Source: Flagellimonas hymeniacidonis (GTDB lineage Bacteria; Bacteroidota; Bacteroidia; Flavobacteriales; Flavobacteriaceae). From it: 64,000 nucleotides of DNA. The number at the start of each line of letters is the position of its first letter. Position 1 is the first letter of the stretch. The stretch covers positions 308,150-372,149 of the forward strand of contig NZ_VRUR01000001.1 in the NCBI RefSeq assembly GCF_008040165.1. The letters are read 5' to 3'. Position numbers and translations under genes: made by a program. Shown here piece after piece: positions 17,881 to 25,934 of the stretch. The notes beneath the pieces are model-generated. The model saw only the letters and a list, made by a program, of their open reading frames with translations, was not told the origin of the DNA and searched no databases.

Positions 17881-18594
17881 ATGAAAAAAGTATTGATTGT
17901 TGAGGATGATATTGAAATCATTCGCCTTTTGGAAATACATCTTAAAGATTTGGGTTGCCAAGTCTTGACCGCTAACCGCGGAGATGTTGGACTACGGAAG
18001 GCCATCAATGAAAATCCTGACCTTATTATTTTGGATGTAATGCTACCGGAAATGGATGGGATTGAAATCTGCCAAAAAATAAGAGCACAAGAAATAAAAT
18101 CCCCCATAATGATGCTTACCGCACGTTCTGAGGAGATAGATAAGGTATTGGGACTGGAAGTTGGGGCAGATGATTATTTGACCAAACCGTTTAGTGTTCG
18201 TGAATTTATTGCGCGCGTAAAAGCAATTTTTAGAAGGCAAAAAATGGATATTGAAGAGCCTTCCTCTGATCGAAACCATAAGCTGATGGAGTTTGATATC
18301 CTCTCCATTGACATTGATATGCGAAAAGTGCTTTTAGATGGCAAAAAAATAGAGCTTTCGCCAAAGGAATTTGAATTATTGGTGCTGTTATCCTCCAATC
18401 CGGGTAAAAGCTATGATCGCACAAAATTGTTGAATATGATCTGGGGTTACGATTTTAAAGGATATGAGCATACCGTGAATTCTCATATCAATCGGCTGCG
18501 ATCCAAAATAGAACCTGATATGAGCAACCCGAAGTTTATATTAACCACCTGGGGTGTTGGCTACAAATTTAATGAAGAACTCATGGGAGTCTAA
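17881..18594 (+). CDS. OmpR-family response regulator
   Basis: From the chosen ATG the protein has 237 residues. The receiver domain (1 to about 120) carries the acidic pair EDD at 8-10, the phospho-acceptor Asp52 (LIILDVMLPEMDG), Thr80 and Lys102 (TKPF). The C-terminal winged helix (about 140-234) has LSPKEFELLVLLSSNPG and TVNSHINRLRSKIE, typical of OmpR/PhoB DNA-binding domains. An upstream in-frame start would add a non-conserved ILYILIRCI stretch and was rejected. The histidine kinase gene follows after 14 bases, and the ergothioneine genes follow the kinase with no terminator between. It could therefore control its own operon. Confidence 0.95.
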   Translation: MKKVLIVEDDIEIIRLLEIHLKDLGCQVLTANRGDVGLRKAINENPDLIILDVMLPEMDGIEICQKIRAQEIKSPIMMLTARSEEIDKVLGLEVGADDYLTKPFSVREFIARVKAIFRRQKMDIEEPSSDRNHKLMEFDILSIDIDMRKVLLDGKKIELSPKEFELLVLLSSNPGKSYDRTKLLNMIWGYDFKGYEHTVNSHINRLRSKIEPDMSNPKFILTTWGVGYKFNEELMGV

Positions 18595-18608
18595 CCAAAC
18601 CAAAACTT

Positions 18609-20102
18609 ATGAAAAATAGTATTCTCTCTGTTAGATTCATCTTAAAACTTACACTTTCTTTTTTGGCTATTATATTGTTGGCTGGCATCGGATACACTAT
18701 TACCTCCATTTACCTTTCCAACAAATACTTTTACGAAACCACACAACGTTTGCATGCTAATCTCGCACAAGATCTTATTGAAGAAAAGTTCAGGGACACC
18801 CAACCTTTTGATTCTACAGGCACCGTAAACAAGGCCCTTTTTGGGGATATTATGCATGATATGATGGCCGTTAACCGGGCCATTGAAGTATACCTGCTCG
18901 ATAATACCGGAAATGTGGAGTATTCCGTTGTGTTAGATCATGATGCTCCTGAAACGAAACAAAAGAAAGTAAATTTAGCACCCATTAAAAAGTTCATCAA
19001 TGACAATGGGGGCAATTATATTCTTGGAGATGACCCCAAAGATTTATCCAAACAGACCATTTTTTCAGCAGCTCATTTTAACAAAGATGGGCATGAAGGT
19101 TATATCTATATTATTCTTGCAGGCGAAGATTTTTTAGCCACCCGTAGCGATTTGTTCAATAGTTATTTTATGCGCTTAGGACTAGGCGGCTCCATCTTAA
19201 CCTTAGTATTTGCTACACTTTTGGGAATTTTGGCCATTTGGTATCTCACCAGAAGCCTAAGAAAGATTATTTATGCTGCAAAGCGTTTTCAAGAGGGGGA
19301 TTTACGATATCGAATAGAAAATGCGGAAAAAACAGATTTGGCAAACGTGGCAAGCACCTATAATAGTATGGCAGATACTATTCTTTCCGACATTGAAAAA
19401 ATAAAATCCGTAGAGCAGTTGCGTCAGGAACTTATTGCCAACATTTCACATGATCTAAGAACACCACTATCCATTATACAAGGCTATATTGAAACACTAC
19501 ACATGAAGGATGCTGAGCTATCAGCCGAAGAACGGGCTGAATATCTAAAAACAGTAATCCGAAGTAGTGAAAGGCTTTCCAAATTGGTCTCCCAGCTTTT
19601 TGAGTACTCCAAGCTGGAGGCCAATCAAATTCAGCCAGAAAAGGAACCTTTTTTAATCAGTGAATTGGCCAATGATATTCACAGGAATTATTCGCTAATG
19701 GCAGAGCAAAAAAACATTGATCTAAAATTATCCATGGCCGATAATATTCCTTTGGTTTTTGCTGATATCTCCCTTGTTGAACGCGCCATTCAAAACTTAA
19801 TGGACAATGCCTTAAAATTTACTCCTGAAGGTGGTGATGTCACGGTTAAAATAGAGGCCGAGGAGGACCATGTGGAAATTACAATTAAAGACTCAGGCCC
19901 AGGAATCAAAAAGGATAATCAGGCGCTAATTTTTGAACGTTACCGCCAAACAAAAGCTGGTCAACAAAAAGAAGGTGCTGGTTTGGGGCTTGCCATTGTT
20001 AAAAAAATTATGGAAATCCATGATAGTAGAATTAAGGTGTTCAGCAAGCCTGAAGAAGGCACTTCCTTTAGCTTTAGCTTGCCTGTTTATGCCGTAAACT
20101 AA
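18609..20102 (+). CDS. membrane sensor histidine kinase
   Basis: The 497-residue kinase has a first membrane helix at about 12-34, a periplasmic sensor of about 150 residues, a second helix at about 190-213, then a HAMP linker. The dimerisation/phosphoacceptor helix contains His281 (ANISHDLRTPLSIIQGYIETL). The ATPase domain has the N box (QNLMDNALKF), the G1 box (IKDSGPGIK) and the G2 box (GAGLGLAIVKKI). The periplasmic domain (AIEVYLLDNTGNVEYSVVLDHDAP) suggests a Cache/PAS-like fold, so it probably senses an extracytoplasmic signal that cannot be named. The next gene, egtB, starts 22 bases after the stop on the same strand. Confidence 0.95.
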   Translation: MKNSILSVRFILKLTLSFLAIILLAGIGYTITSIYLSNKYFYETTQRLHANLAQDLIEEKFRDTQPFDSTGTVNKALFGDIMHDMMAVNRAIEVYLLDNTGNVEYSVVLDHDAPETKQKKVNLAPIKKFINDNGGNYILGDDPKDLSKQTIFSAAHFNKDGHEGYIYIILAGEDFLATRSDLFNSYFMRLGLGGSILTLVFATLLGILAIWYLTRSLRKIIYAAKRFQEGDLRYRIENAEKTDLANVASTYNSMADTILSDIEKIKSVEQLRQELIANISHDLRTPLSIIQGYIETLHMKDAELSAEERAEYLKTVIRSSERLSKLVSQLFEYSKLEANQIQPEKEPFLISELANDIHRNYSLMAEQKNIDLKLSMADNIPLVFADISLVERAIQNLMDNALKFTPEGGDVTVKIEAEEDHVEITIKDSGPGIKKDNQALIFERYRQTKAGQQKEGAGLGLAIVKKIMEIHDSRIKVFSKPEEGTSFSFSLPVYAVN

Positions 20103-20124
20103 AGCATTATTCTTTATCTTTAAG

Positions 20125-21300
20125 GTGAAAAATGCGTCTATGATCCTTACCGATTCCCTTTTGGATTTCTTTCTAGAAACCCGAAAACACTCAGAAGACA
20201 TCTGTGAGCCTCTGGAAATTGAAGACTACGTAGTACAGCCAGTAGTGGATGTGAGCCCTCCTAAATGGCATTTAGGCCATACCACATGGTTTTTTGAGGA
20301 GTTTATTTTAAAACCGTACGCTAAAGACTACACTGTTTTCGATGAAGATTTTTCCTTTGTTTTTAATAGTTACTATGAAACCGTTGGCAAAAGGGTTGTT
20401 CGTTCCGACAGGGGAAATTTGTCCCGCCCTTCGGTAAAAAAAATATATGAATACCGAGCTTATGTAACAGAGGGGATAAAAACACTTTTTGAAGCCAAAT
20501 CCAACAAAGAGCTCAACTCGCTGCTGGAAATTGGGATTCATCACGAAAAACAGCATCAGGAGCTATTGCTTTCTGACATCAAATACATTCTTGGAAACAA
20601 TCCACTGTTGCCAAGCTACTCTGGGGAGTTTAAAGACCATCCCATTGAAACGCATCAACAAGATTGGATCACGCTTGAAGAAGGTATTTATGAGATTGGG
20701 CATAATACAGAAGATTTTTGTTACGACAATGAACAAGGAAGACATAAAGTGTTTCTTCATGGTTTTGAAATATCCAATAAACTGATTACCAATGGAGAGT
20801 TCATGGCGTTCATGGAGGATGGCGGATATCAACGTTTTGATATTTGGCATGCGGAAGGATGGGATTGGGTAAATCAAAATGAAATAACTGCTCCTTTGTA
20901 TTGGCACAATATTGATGGAAATTGGTTTCATTATACTGCACAGGGACTTCAAAAAGTTACGAATGATGCCCCTTTAGCGCATGTTTCCTATTTTGAAGCA
21001 TTTGCTTATGCGCAATGGTCTGGACATCGATTGCCAACGGAATTTGAATGGGAGGCGGCCCAAGCATTTTTTCCATGGGGAAAACGCTGGGAATGGACAG
21101 AGAGTGCTTACCTGCCCTACCCCAATTACCAAAAACCAGATGGCGCCTTGGGCGAATACAATGGAAAATTTATGGTAAACCAGAAAGTATTGCGCGGAGG
21201 TTCGGTAGCAACCCCAATAAAACACACCAGACATACCTATAGAAACTTTTTTCACCCCCAATTAAGATGGCAATTCACCGGTTTAAGGTTGGCCAAATAA
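20125..21300 (+). CDS. egtB: EgtB-type sulfoxide synthase (ergothioneine pathway)
   Basis: This 391-residue non-heme iron enzyme has an N-terminal DinB-like helical domain and a C-terminal FGE-sulfatase fold. EgtB joins a cysteine thiol (cysteine or gamma-glutamylcysteine) to C2 of hercynine with oxygen. The iron ligands are readable: His52 in WHLGHTTWFFEEF, and His140 and His144 in HHEKQHQELLL. The C-terminal part has RLPTEFEWEAAQ, PWGKRWEWTESAYLPYP (with the Tyr region near the active site), and VLRGGSVATP. A GTG at 20125 is used here, with an ATG five codons later as an alternative. egtD follows after 16 bases. An ovothiol (OvoA-like) role is less likely because the methyltransferase is a separate EgtD. 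Confidence 0.88.
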   Translation: MKNASMILTDSLLDFFLETRKHSEDICEPLEIEDYVVQPVVDVSPPKWHLGHTTWFFEEFILKPYAKDYTVFDEDFSFVFNSYYETVGKRVVRSDRGNLSRPSVKKIYEYRAYVTEGIKTLFEAKSNKELNSLLEIGIHHEKQHQELLLSDIKYILGNNPLLPSYSGEFKDHPIETHQQDWITLEEGIYEIGHNTEDFCYDNEQGRHKVFLHGFEISNKLITNGEFMAFMEDGGYQRFDIWHAEGWDWVNQNEITAPLYWHNIDGNWFHYTAQGLQKVTNDAPLAHVSYFEAFAYAQWSGHRLPTEFEWEAAQAFFPWGKRWEWTESAYLPYPNYQKPDGALGEYNGKFMVNQKVLRGGSVATPIKHTRHTYRNFFHPQLRWQFTGLRLAK

Positions 21301-21316
21301 TTACGACATAACCACT

Positions 21317-22285
21317 ATGCAAAACAATGAAATCTCAACCTTTACCTCAGTCTTTGAGCAAGAGGTCTATGAAGGCTTGACCACACACCCCAAACACTTA
21401 TCCTCCAAATACTTTTATGATGAAATAGGAGATAAATTGTTTCAAGATATTATGGCCATGCCAGAATACTATCTTACAGATTGTGAATTTGATATTCTGG
21501 AAGAGCATAAAGAGACCATTGCCAAACTCTTTGGAAAAAATGGAGAACCCTTTAGTCTATTTGAACTAGGTGCTGGAGATGGCAAAAAAACAAAGGTCTT
21601 GCTAAGACACTTTATTCAAAACAACATTTCTTTTGACTATAGACCGATTGATATCAGTCAAAATGCGCTAGATCAGTTGGAAGATGCCTTAAACCATGAA
21701 ATTCCAGAATTACAGATAAACACCTTGCAGGGCACCTATTTTGAAACCTTGCGGGCCATTGGGGATAGTAATGGAAGAAGGAAAGTTATTCTTTTCCTTG
21801 GATCCAACATTGGTAATTTATTGCATCCACAGGCGGTGGAGTTTTTAAAAAACATGAAAGATTCCATCAACCCAGATGATTTAATTTTCATGGGATTTGA
21901 CCAAAAAAAGAACCCACAGACCATTTTAGATGCCTATAATGACAAAACGGGAATAACGGAAGCTTTCAACAAAAACATACTGGCCCGTATTAACAAGGAA
22001 ATGGGTGGGAATTTTATTTTAGATAAGTTCTTGCATTGGGAAGTCTATGACCCAGAAACGGGTACGGCAAAGAGTTATCTGGTATCAAAAGAGAAGCAAA
22101 CCGTCTCTATTGAAAGTTTGGCCTTAAAAATACGTCTTAATGCATGGGAAACCATTCATACAGAAATTTCCCAAAAATACGATGATGCTGTTGTGCAATG
22201 GTTAGCGGAACAAGCTGGACTCAAAATTGTAACTGAGTTTACGGATGCAGCGCAGCAGTATAAAAACTATGTATTTAAAAAATAA
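21317..22285 (+). CDS. egtD: L-histidine N-alpha-methyltransferase
   Basis: EgtD adds three methyl groups from SAM to histidine, giving hercynine, the first step of ergothioneine synthesis. The 322-residue length is normal. The N-terminal motif LSSKYFYDEIGDKLFQDI and MPEYYLTDCEFDIL are diagnostic of the family. The SAM site is FELGAGDGKKTKVLL, followed by RPIDISQNALDQL and the LFLGSNIGN loop. The C-terminal part has RLNAWETIHTEISQKYD. It lies between egtB and DUF427 on one strand and is probably co-transcribed with the upstream two-component genes. Confidence 0.94.
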   Translation: MQNNEISTFTSVFEQEVYEGLTTHPKHLSSKYFYDEIGDKLFQDIMAMPEYYLTDCEFDILEEHKETIAKLFGKNGEPFSLFELGAGDGKKTKVLLRHFIQNNISFDYRPIDISQNALDQLEDALNHEIPELQINTLQGTYFETLRAIGDSNGRRKVILFLGSNIGNLLHPQAVEFLKNMKDSINPDDLIFMGFDQKKNPQTILDAYNDKTGITEAFNKNILARINKEMGGNFILDKFLHWEVYDPETGTAKSYLVSKEKQTVSIESLALKIRLNAWETIHTEISQKYDDAVVQWLAEQAGLKIVTEFTDAAQQYKNYVFKK

Positions 22286-22288
22286 CTT

Positions 22289-22570
22289 ATGAAAGCAATT
22301 TGGAACAACACTGTTATAGCTGAAAGTAACGATACTGTGATGGTAGAAAACAATCACTATTTTCCAGAAGACAGTATTAAAAAAGAATATTTTAAACTTA
22401 GCGACACCCACACTACTTGTCCGTGGAAAGGGGTTGCATCTTATTACTCTTTAGAAGTAGATGGAAAAGAAAATACCGATGCAGCTTGGTTTTATCCTGA
22501 GACCAGCGAGCTTGCAAAAGGCATTAAGGGTAGAGTAGCTTTTTGGAAAGGAGTCACCATTGAAGACTAA
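22289..22570 (+). CDS. DUF427 domain protein
   Basis: This small 93-residue protein of the DUF427 family starts three bases after the egtD stop, so it is very probably translationally coupled. Family features are the N-terminal AIWNNTVIAES, FPEDSIKKEYF, the conserved Cys in HTTCPWKGVASYYSL, and DAAWFYPETSELAKGIKGRVAFW. The fold is a small beta-roll. No enzymatic role is established that I can state with confidence. The position inside an egtB-egtD unit suggests it assists or uses ergothioneine chemistry (inference). A terminator overlaps its 3' end. Confidence 0.85.
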   Translation: MKAIWNNTVIAESNDTVMVENNHYFPEDSIKKEYFKLSDTHTTCPWKGVASYYSLEVDGKENTDAAWFYPETSELAKGIKGRVAFWKGVTIED

Positions 22571-22592
22571 TCTCCAATGGTGACTGTGGTTT
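22552..22592 (+). terminator. terminator of the ergothioneine operon
   Basis: AGTCACCATTG and CAATGGTGACT form a perfect 11-bp stem that overlaps the last DUF427 codons, with GGTTTTTT after it. This marks the end of the rightward unit. Confidence 0.8.
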
Positions 22593-22593
22593 T

Positions 22594-22890
22594 TTAGATG
22601 TCTAGAACAGCGTTTTCTGTTCCAGCATAATCGTTCCATTGAAAACGATCTGCTTCTACATCATTGCTATAGGTATCATCAATTAGATATCTAAACTCGT
22701 AGGTGTTCTCTTTGGGAAGTTCAAAAGTTCCTTTGAATGTTCCGTTTTTAAGTTTTCTCAAAGTACTCCCTTTTGGGTTCCAATTGTTGAAATCACCAAC
22801 AACTGCTACTTTCTTTGCTTCTTCTGCTGGTACTGTAAAGGTAACTTTACAAACCGGCTTACTTTTTAGGTATTGTTTTTTTATTGCCAT
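22594..22890 (-). CDS. small glycogen-binding (CBM48/AMPK-beta-like) domain protein
   Basis: The 98-residue protein consists almost entirely of one isoamylase-early-set beta-sandwich: CKVTFTVPAEEAKKVAVVGDFNNWNPKGSTLRKL, then NTYEFRYLIDDTYSNDVEADRFQWNDY. The VGDFNNWNP and FRYLID motifs are those that bind glycogen or maltodextrin in AMPK-beta and branching enzymes. No catalytic domain is attached. Free-standing versions are frequent in Flavobacteriaceae and have no firm function. It is convergent with the DUF427 gene and is probably monocistronic. Confidence 0.88.
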   Translation of the reverse strand: MAIKKQYLKSKPVCKVTFTVPAEEAKKVAVVGDFNNWNPKGSTLRKLKNGTFKGTFELPKENTYEFRYLIDDTYSNDVEADRFQWNDYAGTENAVLDI

Positions 22891-23053
22891 GGTCTTCTAA
22901 TTTTGTGTTTAAAATCAACAGCAAAGCAATACATAAAACGGCTTACTTACAATAAGTTAAGGTCGATTTATCAAATTGATAAAATGCACCTAACAATAGG
23001 GTTACTTTTATAAAATAATGGTTTGTTTTTTTCAAAAAAACGATATTATAGGG

Positions 23054-24133
23054 CTAGGAATTAAGCATATCTACAATGGCATCAACCTCATTTTCGGTGT
23101 TATAGAAGTGAAAACTTAATCGAATTCCGCTTCCGCGTTGTACACAGACCACATTTTCTTGAATAAGTTTGTGGTACACCTGTTTATCCCCCTTAATATT
23201 GAAAATGGTACTATGCCCCTTTCTTTCGATTACTTCTTTTTCTAATAAACCCAAGGATGAAAACGCGGACTTGGCCTTATTGGACAATTCGTTTAAATGA
23301 TTTTCAATATGATTTAGACCTATACTCTCTAAAAAACTTAGGGAGAATTTTAGGCTTCCAAAGTTCAAGGAATCCAAGTGACCTGGTTCTAGGTATTTGC
23401 AAAAAGGGATTTCTTCTCTTTTGGTAATATCTCTATCCACAGAGCCATTTCCAATAAATTTAAGGTCAAACCGCTTCTTTGCTTCTTCTTTCACCAACAT
23501 AAAACCATTGCCATAGCCCGACAAAAGCCACTTATATGCGCTCGCTCCAAGAACATCAATTGCTGAATCTTGAAAACTGAATCTCTGAGTGCCGCAAAAT
23601 TGGGTGCCATCAACAATAATCAAAAGGTTTGGATATTCTTTTTTTAAAGAACTTAAAAAGTTCAAATCTATTTTTATTCCATTTAACCACTGCACAACGC
23701 TTAAAGCCAAAACATCAATGTTGCCCTTTTTTACCTTTTCATAGATTTTATCCTCTAGATATTCATCAATTTCAACATACTCCCTATTAAAATTACGTGT
23801 TTCAAAGGGCCAGTTCAAAGACGGGTAATCATTGTTTAGTAAGAGTATATTTTGGTTTTTGGGCAACCCCTCTAGCAGCATATTTAACCCCAGGGTAAAA
23901 TTTGGCACTAAGGCAACATTATCTGATTTGCAATCAAAAAAATCTCCAACCGCTTTTCTAATGGTGAACATTTCCTCAAAATTTTTCGCCTTCATTTCAC
24001 TACCACCGATCAAATAGTCCAAATCATGCTCTTGTCTCCATTCCATCAAATCTTCATATAGCAATCCTGTGGCAGCTGTATTTGCATAAATACATTGCTT
24101 TAGTACAGGAAATTTATTTCTTAAGTTTTGCAT
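23054..24133 (-). CDS. class V aminotransferase-fold PLP enzyme (EgtE-like candidate)
   Basis: The protein is about 359 residues with the fold-type I, class V pattern. It has an N-terminal YANTAATGLL, LVPNFTLGLNMLL, LLIIVDGTQFCGTQRF (the Asp that contacts PLP) and GASAYKWLLSGYGNGFML, whose Lys (about 201) should bind PLP. The end has RGSGIRLSFHFYNTENEVD. Relatives include cysteine desulfurases, isopenicillin-N epimerase-like enzymes and the ergothioneine C-S lyase EgtE. Cysteine-desulfurase loop features are not evident. Because it lies beside egtBD, a hercynylcysteine-sulfoxide lyase role is plausible, but it is on the opposite strand. GTG at 24136 directly precedes the chosen ATG. Confidence 0.8.
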   Translation of the reverse strand: MQNLRNKFPVLKQCIYANTAATGLLYEDLMEWRQEHDLDYLIGGSEMKAKNFEEMFTIRKAVGDFFDCKSDNVALVPNFTLGLNMLLEGLPKNQNILLLNNDYPSLNWPFETRNFNREYVEIDEYLEDKIYEKVKKGNIDVLALSVVQWLNGIKIDLNFLSSLKKEYPNLLIIVDGTQFCGTQRFSFQDSAIDVLGASAYKWLLSGYGNGFMLVKEEAKKRFDLKFIGNGSVDRDITKREEIPFCKYLEPGHLDSLNFGSLKFSLSFLESIGLNHIENHLNELSNKAKSAFSSLGLLEKEVIERKGHSTIFNIKGDKQVYHKLIQENVVCVQRGSGIRLSFHFYNTENEVDAIVDMLNS

Positions 24134-24159
24134 CACTTATGTATTGGGTCTAATTGAAT

Positions 24160-24167
24160 TATATTTG
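24160..24167 (+). promoter_or_regulatory. -7 promoter element of the 2TM-folA unit
   Basis: TATATTTG fits TAnnTTTG 20 bases before the 2TM gene start. It lies in the 54-bp gap to the divergent PLP-enzyme gene. Confidence 0.45.
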
Positions 24168-24187
24168 TTGTTAAAGATAGCCATTCA

Positions 24188-24574
24188 ATGTTATCCAAAA
24201 AGAAACAAGAACCTCCTGTTGCTATAGAGCAGCACGAACTTTTAGAAAATGCCCAAAAGCGCATTCGGCAGAAAAAAAAGTTGTTTTCGCATTTTGTTAT
24301 TTTTCTGATTGGAAGTGTTTTTTTGGTCCTAATCAACAAGATTTTAAAGTATGGCGAAGCTTACGACTGGTTTATTTGGGCCATTCTTTTATGGGCCTTT
24401 TTGTTCTTGATGCATGCCTTTAATGTTTTCGTTACGCAACGCTTTATGGGTCAGGCTTGGGAACGCCAACAACGTGAAAAACTGGTGAGTAAACAAAAAC
24501 AGCGCATCTCTGAAATACAAAAGGAAATAGAAACGGATTTTCCACTTTCCAAAATCAATAAAAAAAAAGAGTAG
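24188..24574 (+). CDS. 2TM domain membrane protein
   Basis: The 128-residue protein has two membrane helices at about 38-56 and 66-86 (HFVIFLIGSVFLVLINKIL and WFIWAILLWAFLFLMHAF), joined by a short YGEAYDW loop. They are flanked by basic, coiled-coil-like N- and C-terminal segments (RQKKKLFSHF; WERQQREKLVSKQKQRISEIQKE). This is the bacterial 2TM domain, found in Bacteroidota next to DHFR or as part of LytTR-like regulators. It overlaps folA by one base (TAGTG), so the two are translationally coupled. Confidence 0.85.
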   Translation: MLSKKKQEPPVAIEQHELLENAQKRIRQKKKLFSHFVIFLIGSVFLVLINKILKYGEAYDWFIWAILLWAFLFLMHAFNVFVTQRFMGQAWERQQREKLVSKQKQRISEIQKEIETDFPLSKINKKKE

Positions 24575-25065
24575 TGAGGCAATTAATTATTATTGCAGCA
24601 GCCGGAGAAAACAACGCGCTTGGTATAAACAACGACCTTCCCTGGCATCTTCCTGATGATTTTAAGCGGTTTAAAGCCTTGACCACAGGCCATAAGATTA
24701 TTATGGGCCGCAAAACCTTAGAAAGTTTTCCAAAGGCATTGCCCAACCGTGAGCATATTGTAATTACGCGGGATACTAATTACACCCCAAAGTTTCCTTG
24801 CACTGTGGTTCATTCTATTGAAAATGCCATTGCGCTAGTAAATCCTAGTGCGTCCGCCTATATTATTGGGGGTGGCGAAATTTACAAACAAGCTATGGCA
24901 TTTGCAACGGACATTGAGCTAACTCGAATTCATGATTCTTTTGAGGCGGATACTTTTTTTCCTGAAATTGATGAGACCCAATGGGAATTGGTGAAAGAAG
25001 AGTACCATTCAAAGGATGAAAGGCACAAACATGATTTTACCTACCGCTCTTACAAAAGAAAGTAA
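24574..25065 (+). CDS. folA: dihydrofolate reductase
   Basis: DHFR reduces dihydrofolate, the product of ThyA, to tetrahydrofolate with NADPH. Its 163 residues are a normal length. Motifs are IIAAAGENNALGINNDLPWHLPDDFKRFK with the active-site acid Asp29, KIIMGRKTLESFPKALPNR (NADPH binding), and YIIGGGEIYKQAM. The start is GTG and overlaps the 2TM stop. Together with thyA and the folK fusion it gives three folate/dTMP genes in the window. The downstream gene murI is convergent, three bases away. Confidence 0.96.
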   Translation: MRQLIIIAAAGENNALGINNDLPWHLPDDFKRFKALTTGHKIIMGRKTLESFPKALPNREHIVITRDTNYTPKFPCTVVHSIENAIALVNPSASAYIIGGGEIYKQAMAFATDIELTRIHDSFEADTFFPEIDETQWELVKEEYHSKDERHKHDFTYRSYKRK

Positions 25066-25068
25066 GTA

Positions 25069-25854
25069 CTAGAAATCCAAAAATTCAACTTGAACAGCAG
25101 GCCCTTCTACCATAGAAGAAAGGATATCTAGGTTTAGGTTGGAATAGAATTTATGAAAATTGGTCGGACTTGTTTGGGCATCCATATGATTTCTCTCCAA
25201 AATTGTTTTGGTTTGTCTTGCAACGGCTGCTCCAGAGTCAATAATATTAATTTGGGTCGGTAGTATTTCACGTAACAATGGAATTAAGTATGGATAATGT
25301 GTACAGCCCAACACAAGACAATCAATATCCCGTTCCAACATTGGGTCTAAATACTTTTTTAGTAAGTCTTTTGTGATGCTTGAATTTAGCTTTCCAGCTT
25401 CTATCAATTCTACCAATCCCGTACCTTCCTGTTCATGCACCGTAATACCCTCTGCAAACATTTTTGAGGTACTGTTGAACAAACTACTGGAAAGTGTTCC
25501 TTTGGTCGCTAAAATGCCTACATTTTTGGTTTTTGTCTGTAGAGCAGCTGGTTTTATAGCCGGTTCAATACCAATAAAGGGGACTTTATAATGTGCGCGA
25601 AGATGATCAATAGCATTCGTTGTTGCCGTATTGCAAGCAACTACAATGAGTTTGCATTCTTTTTGAAGTAAAAGTTCTGTGTTTTTTATGCTCAACCGGA
25701 GTATTTCTTCTTCGGACTTTGCGCCATACGGGGCATTCTTGCTATCTGCGAGATAAATTGTGCTTTCGTTGGGGAGTAAGTTCTGTATTTCCCTCCAAAT
25801 TGATGTTCCGCCAACACCTGAATCAAAAATACCAATGGGTTGTTGCATGTTCAA
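25069..25854 (-). CDS. murI: glutamate racemase
   Basis: MurI makes D-glutamate for peptidoglycan. Its 261 residues contain both catalytic cysteines, Cys74 (VVACNTATTNA) and Cys184 (LVLGCTHYPYL), and the N-terminal GIFDSGVGGTSIWREI loop with the conserved Asp11 and Ser12. It lies downstream of the ompH pair on the same strand but behind a terminator, so it may be expressed partly by read-through or from its own promoter. Confidence 0.96.
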   Translation of the reverse strand: MNMQQPIGIFDSGVGGTSIWREIQNLLPNESTIYLADSKNAPYGAKSEEEILRLSIKNTELLLQKECKLIVVACNTATTNAIDHLRAHYKVPFIGIEPAIKPAALQTKTKNVGILATKGTLSSSLFNSTSKMFAEGITVHEQEGTGLVELIEAGKLNSSITKDLLKKYLDPMLERDIDCLVLGCTHYPYLIPLLREILPTQINIIDSGAAVARQTKTILERNHMDAQTSPTNFHKFYSNLNLDILSSMVEGPAVQVEFLDF

Positions 25855-25875
25855 AAATAGATACTAATACTAGAA

Positions 25876-25911
25876 AATAAAAAACCGCTTTTTCCAAAAG
25901 AGAAAGCGGTT
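25876..25911 (-). terminator. terminator after the ompH genes
   Basis: Arms AACCGCTTTTTC and GAGAAAGCGGTT (one bulge or mismatch) are followed on the minus strand by TTTTTTATTTT. It lies between the second ompH gene and murI. Confidence 0.8.
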
Positions 25912-25934
25912 ATAATATTGTTAGTGTAAAAGTG

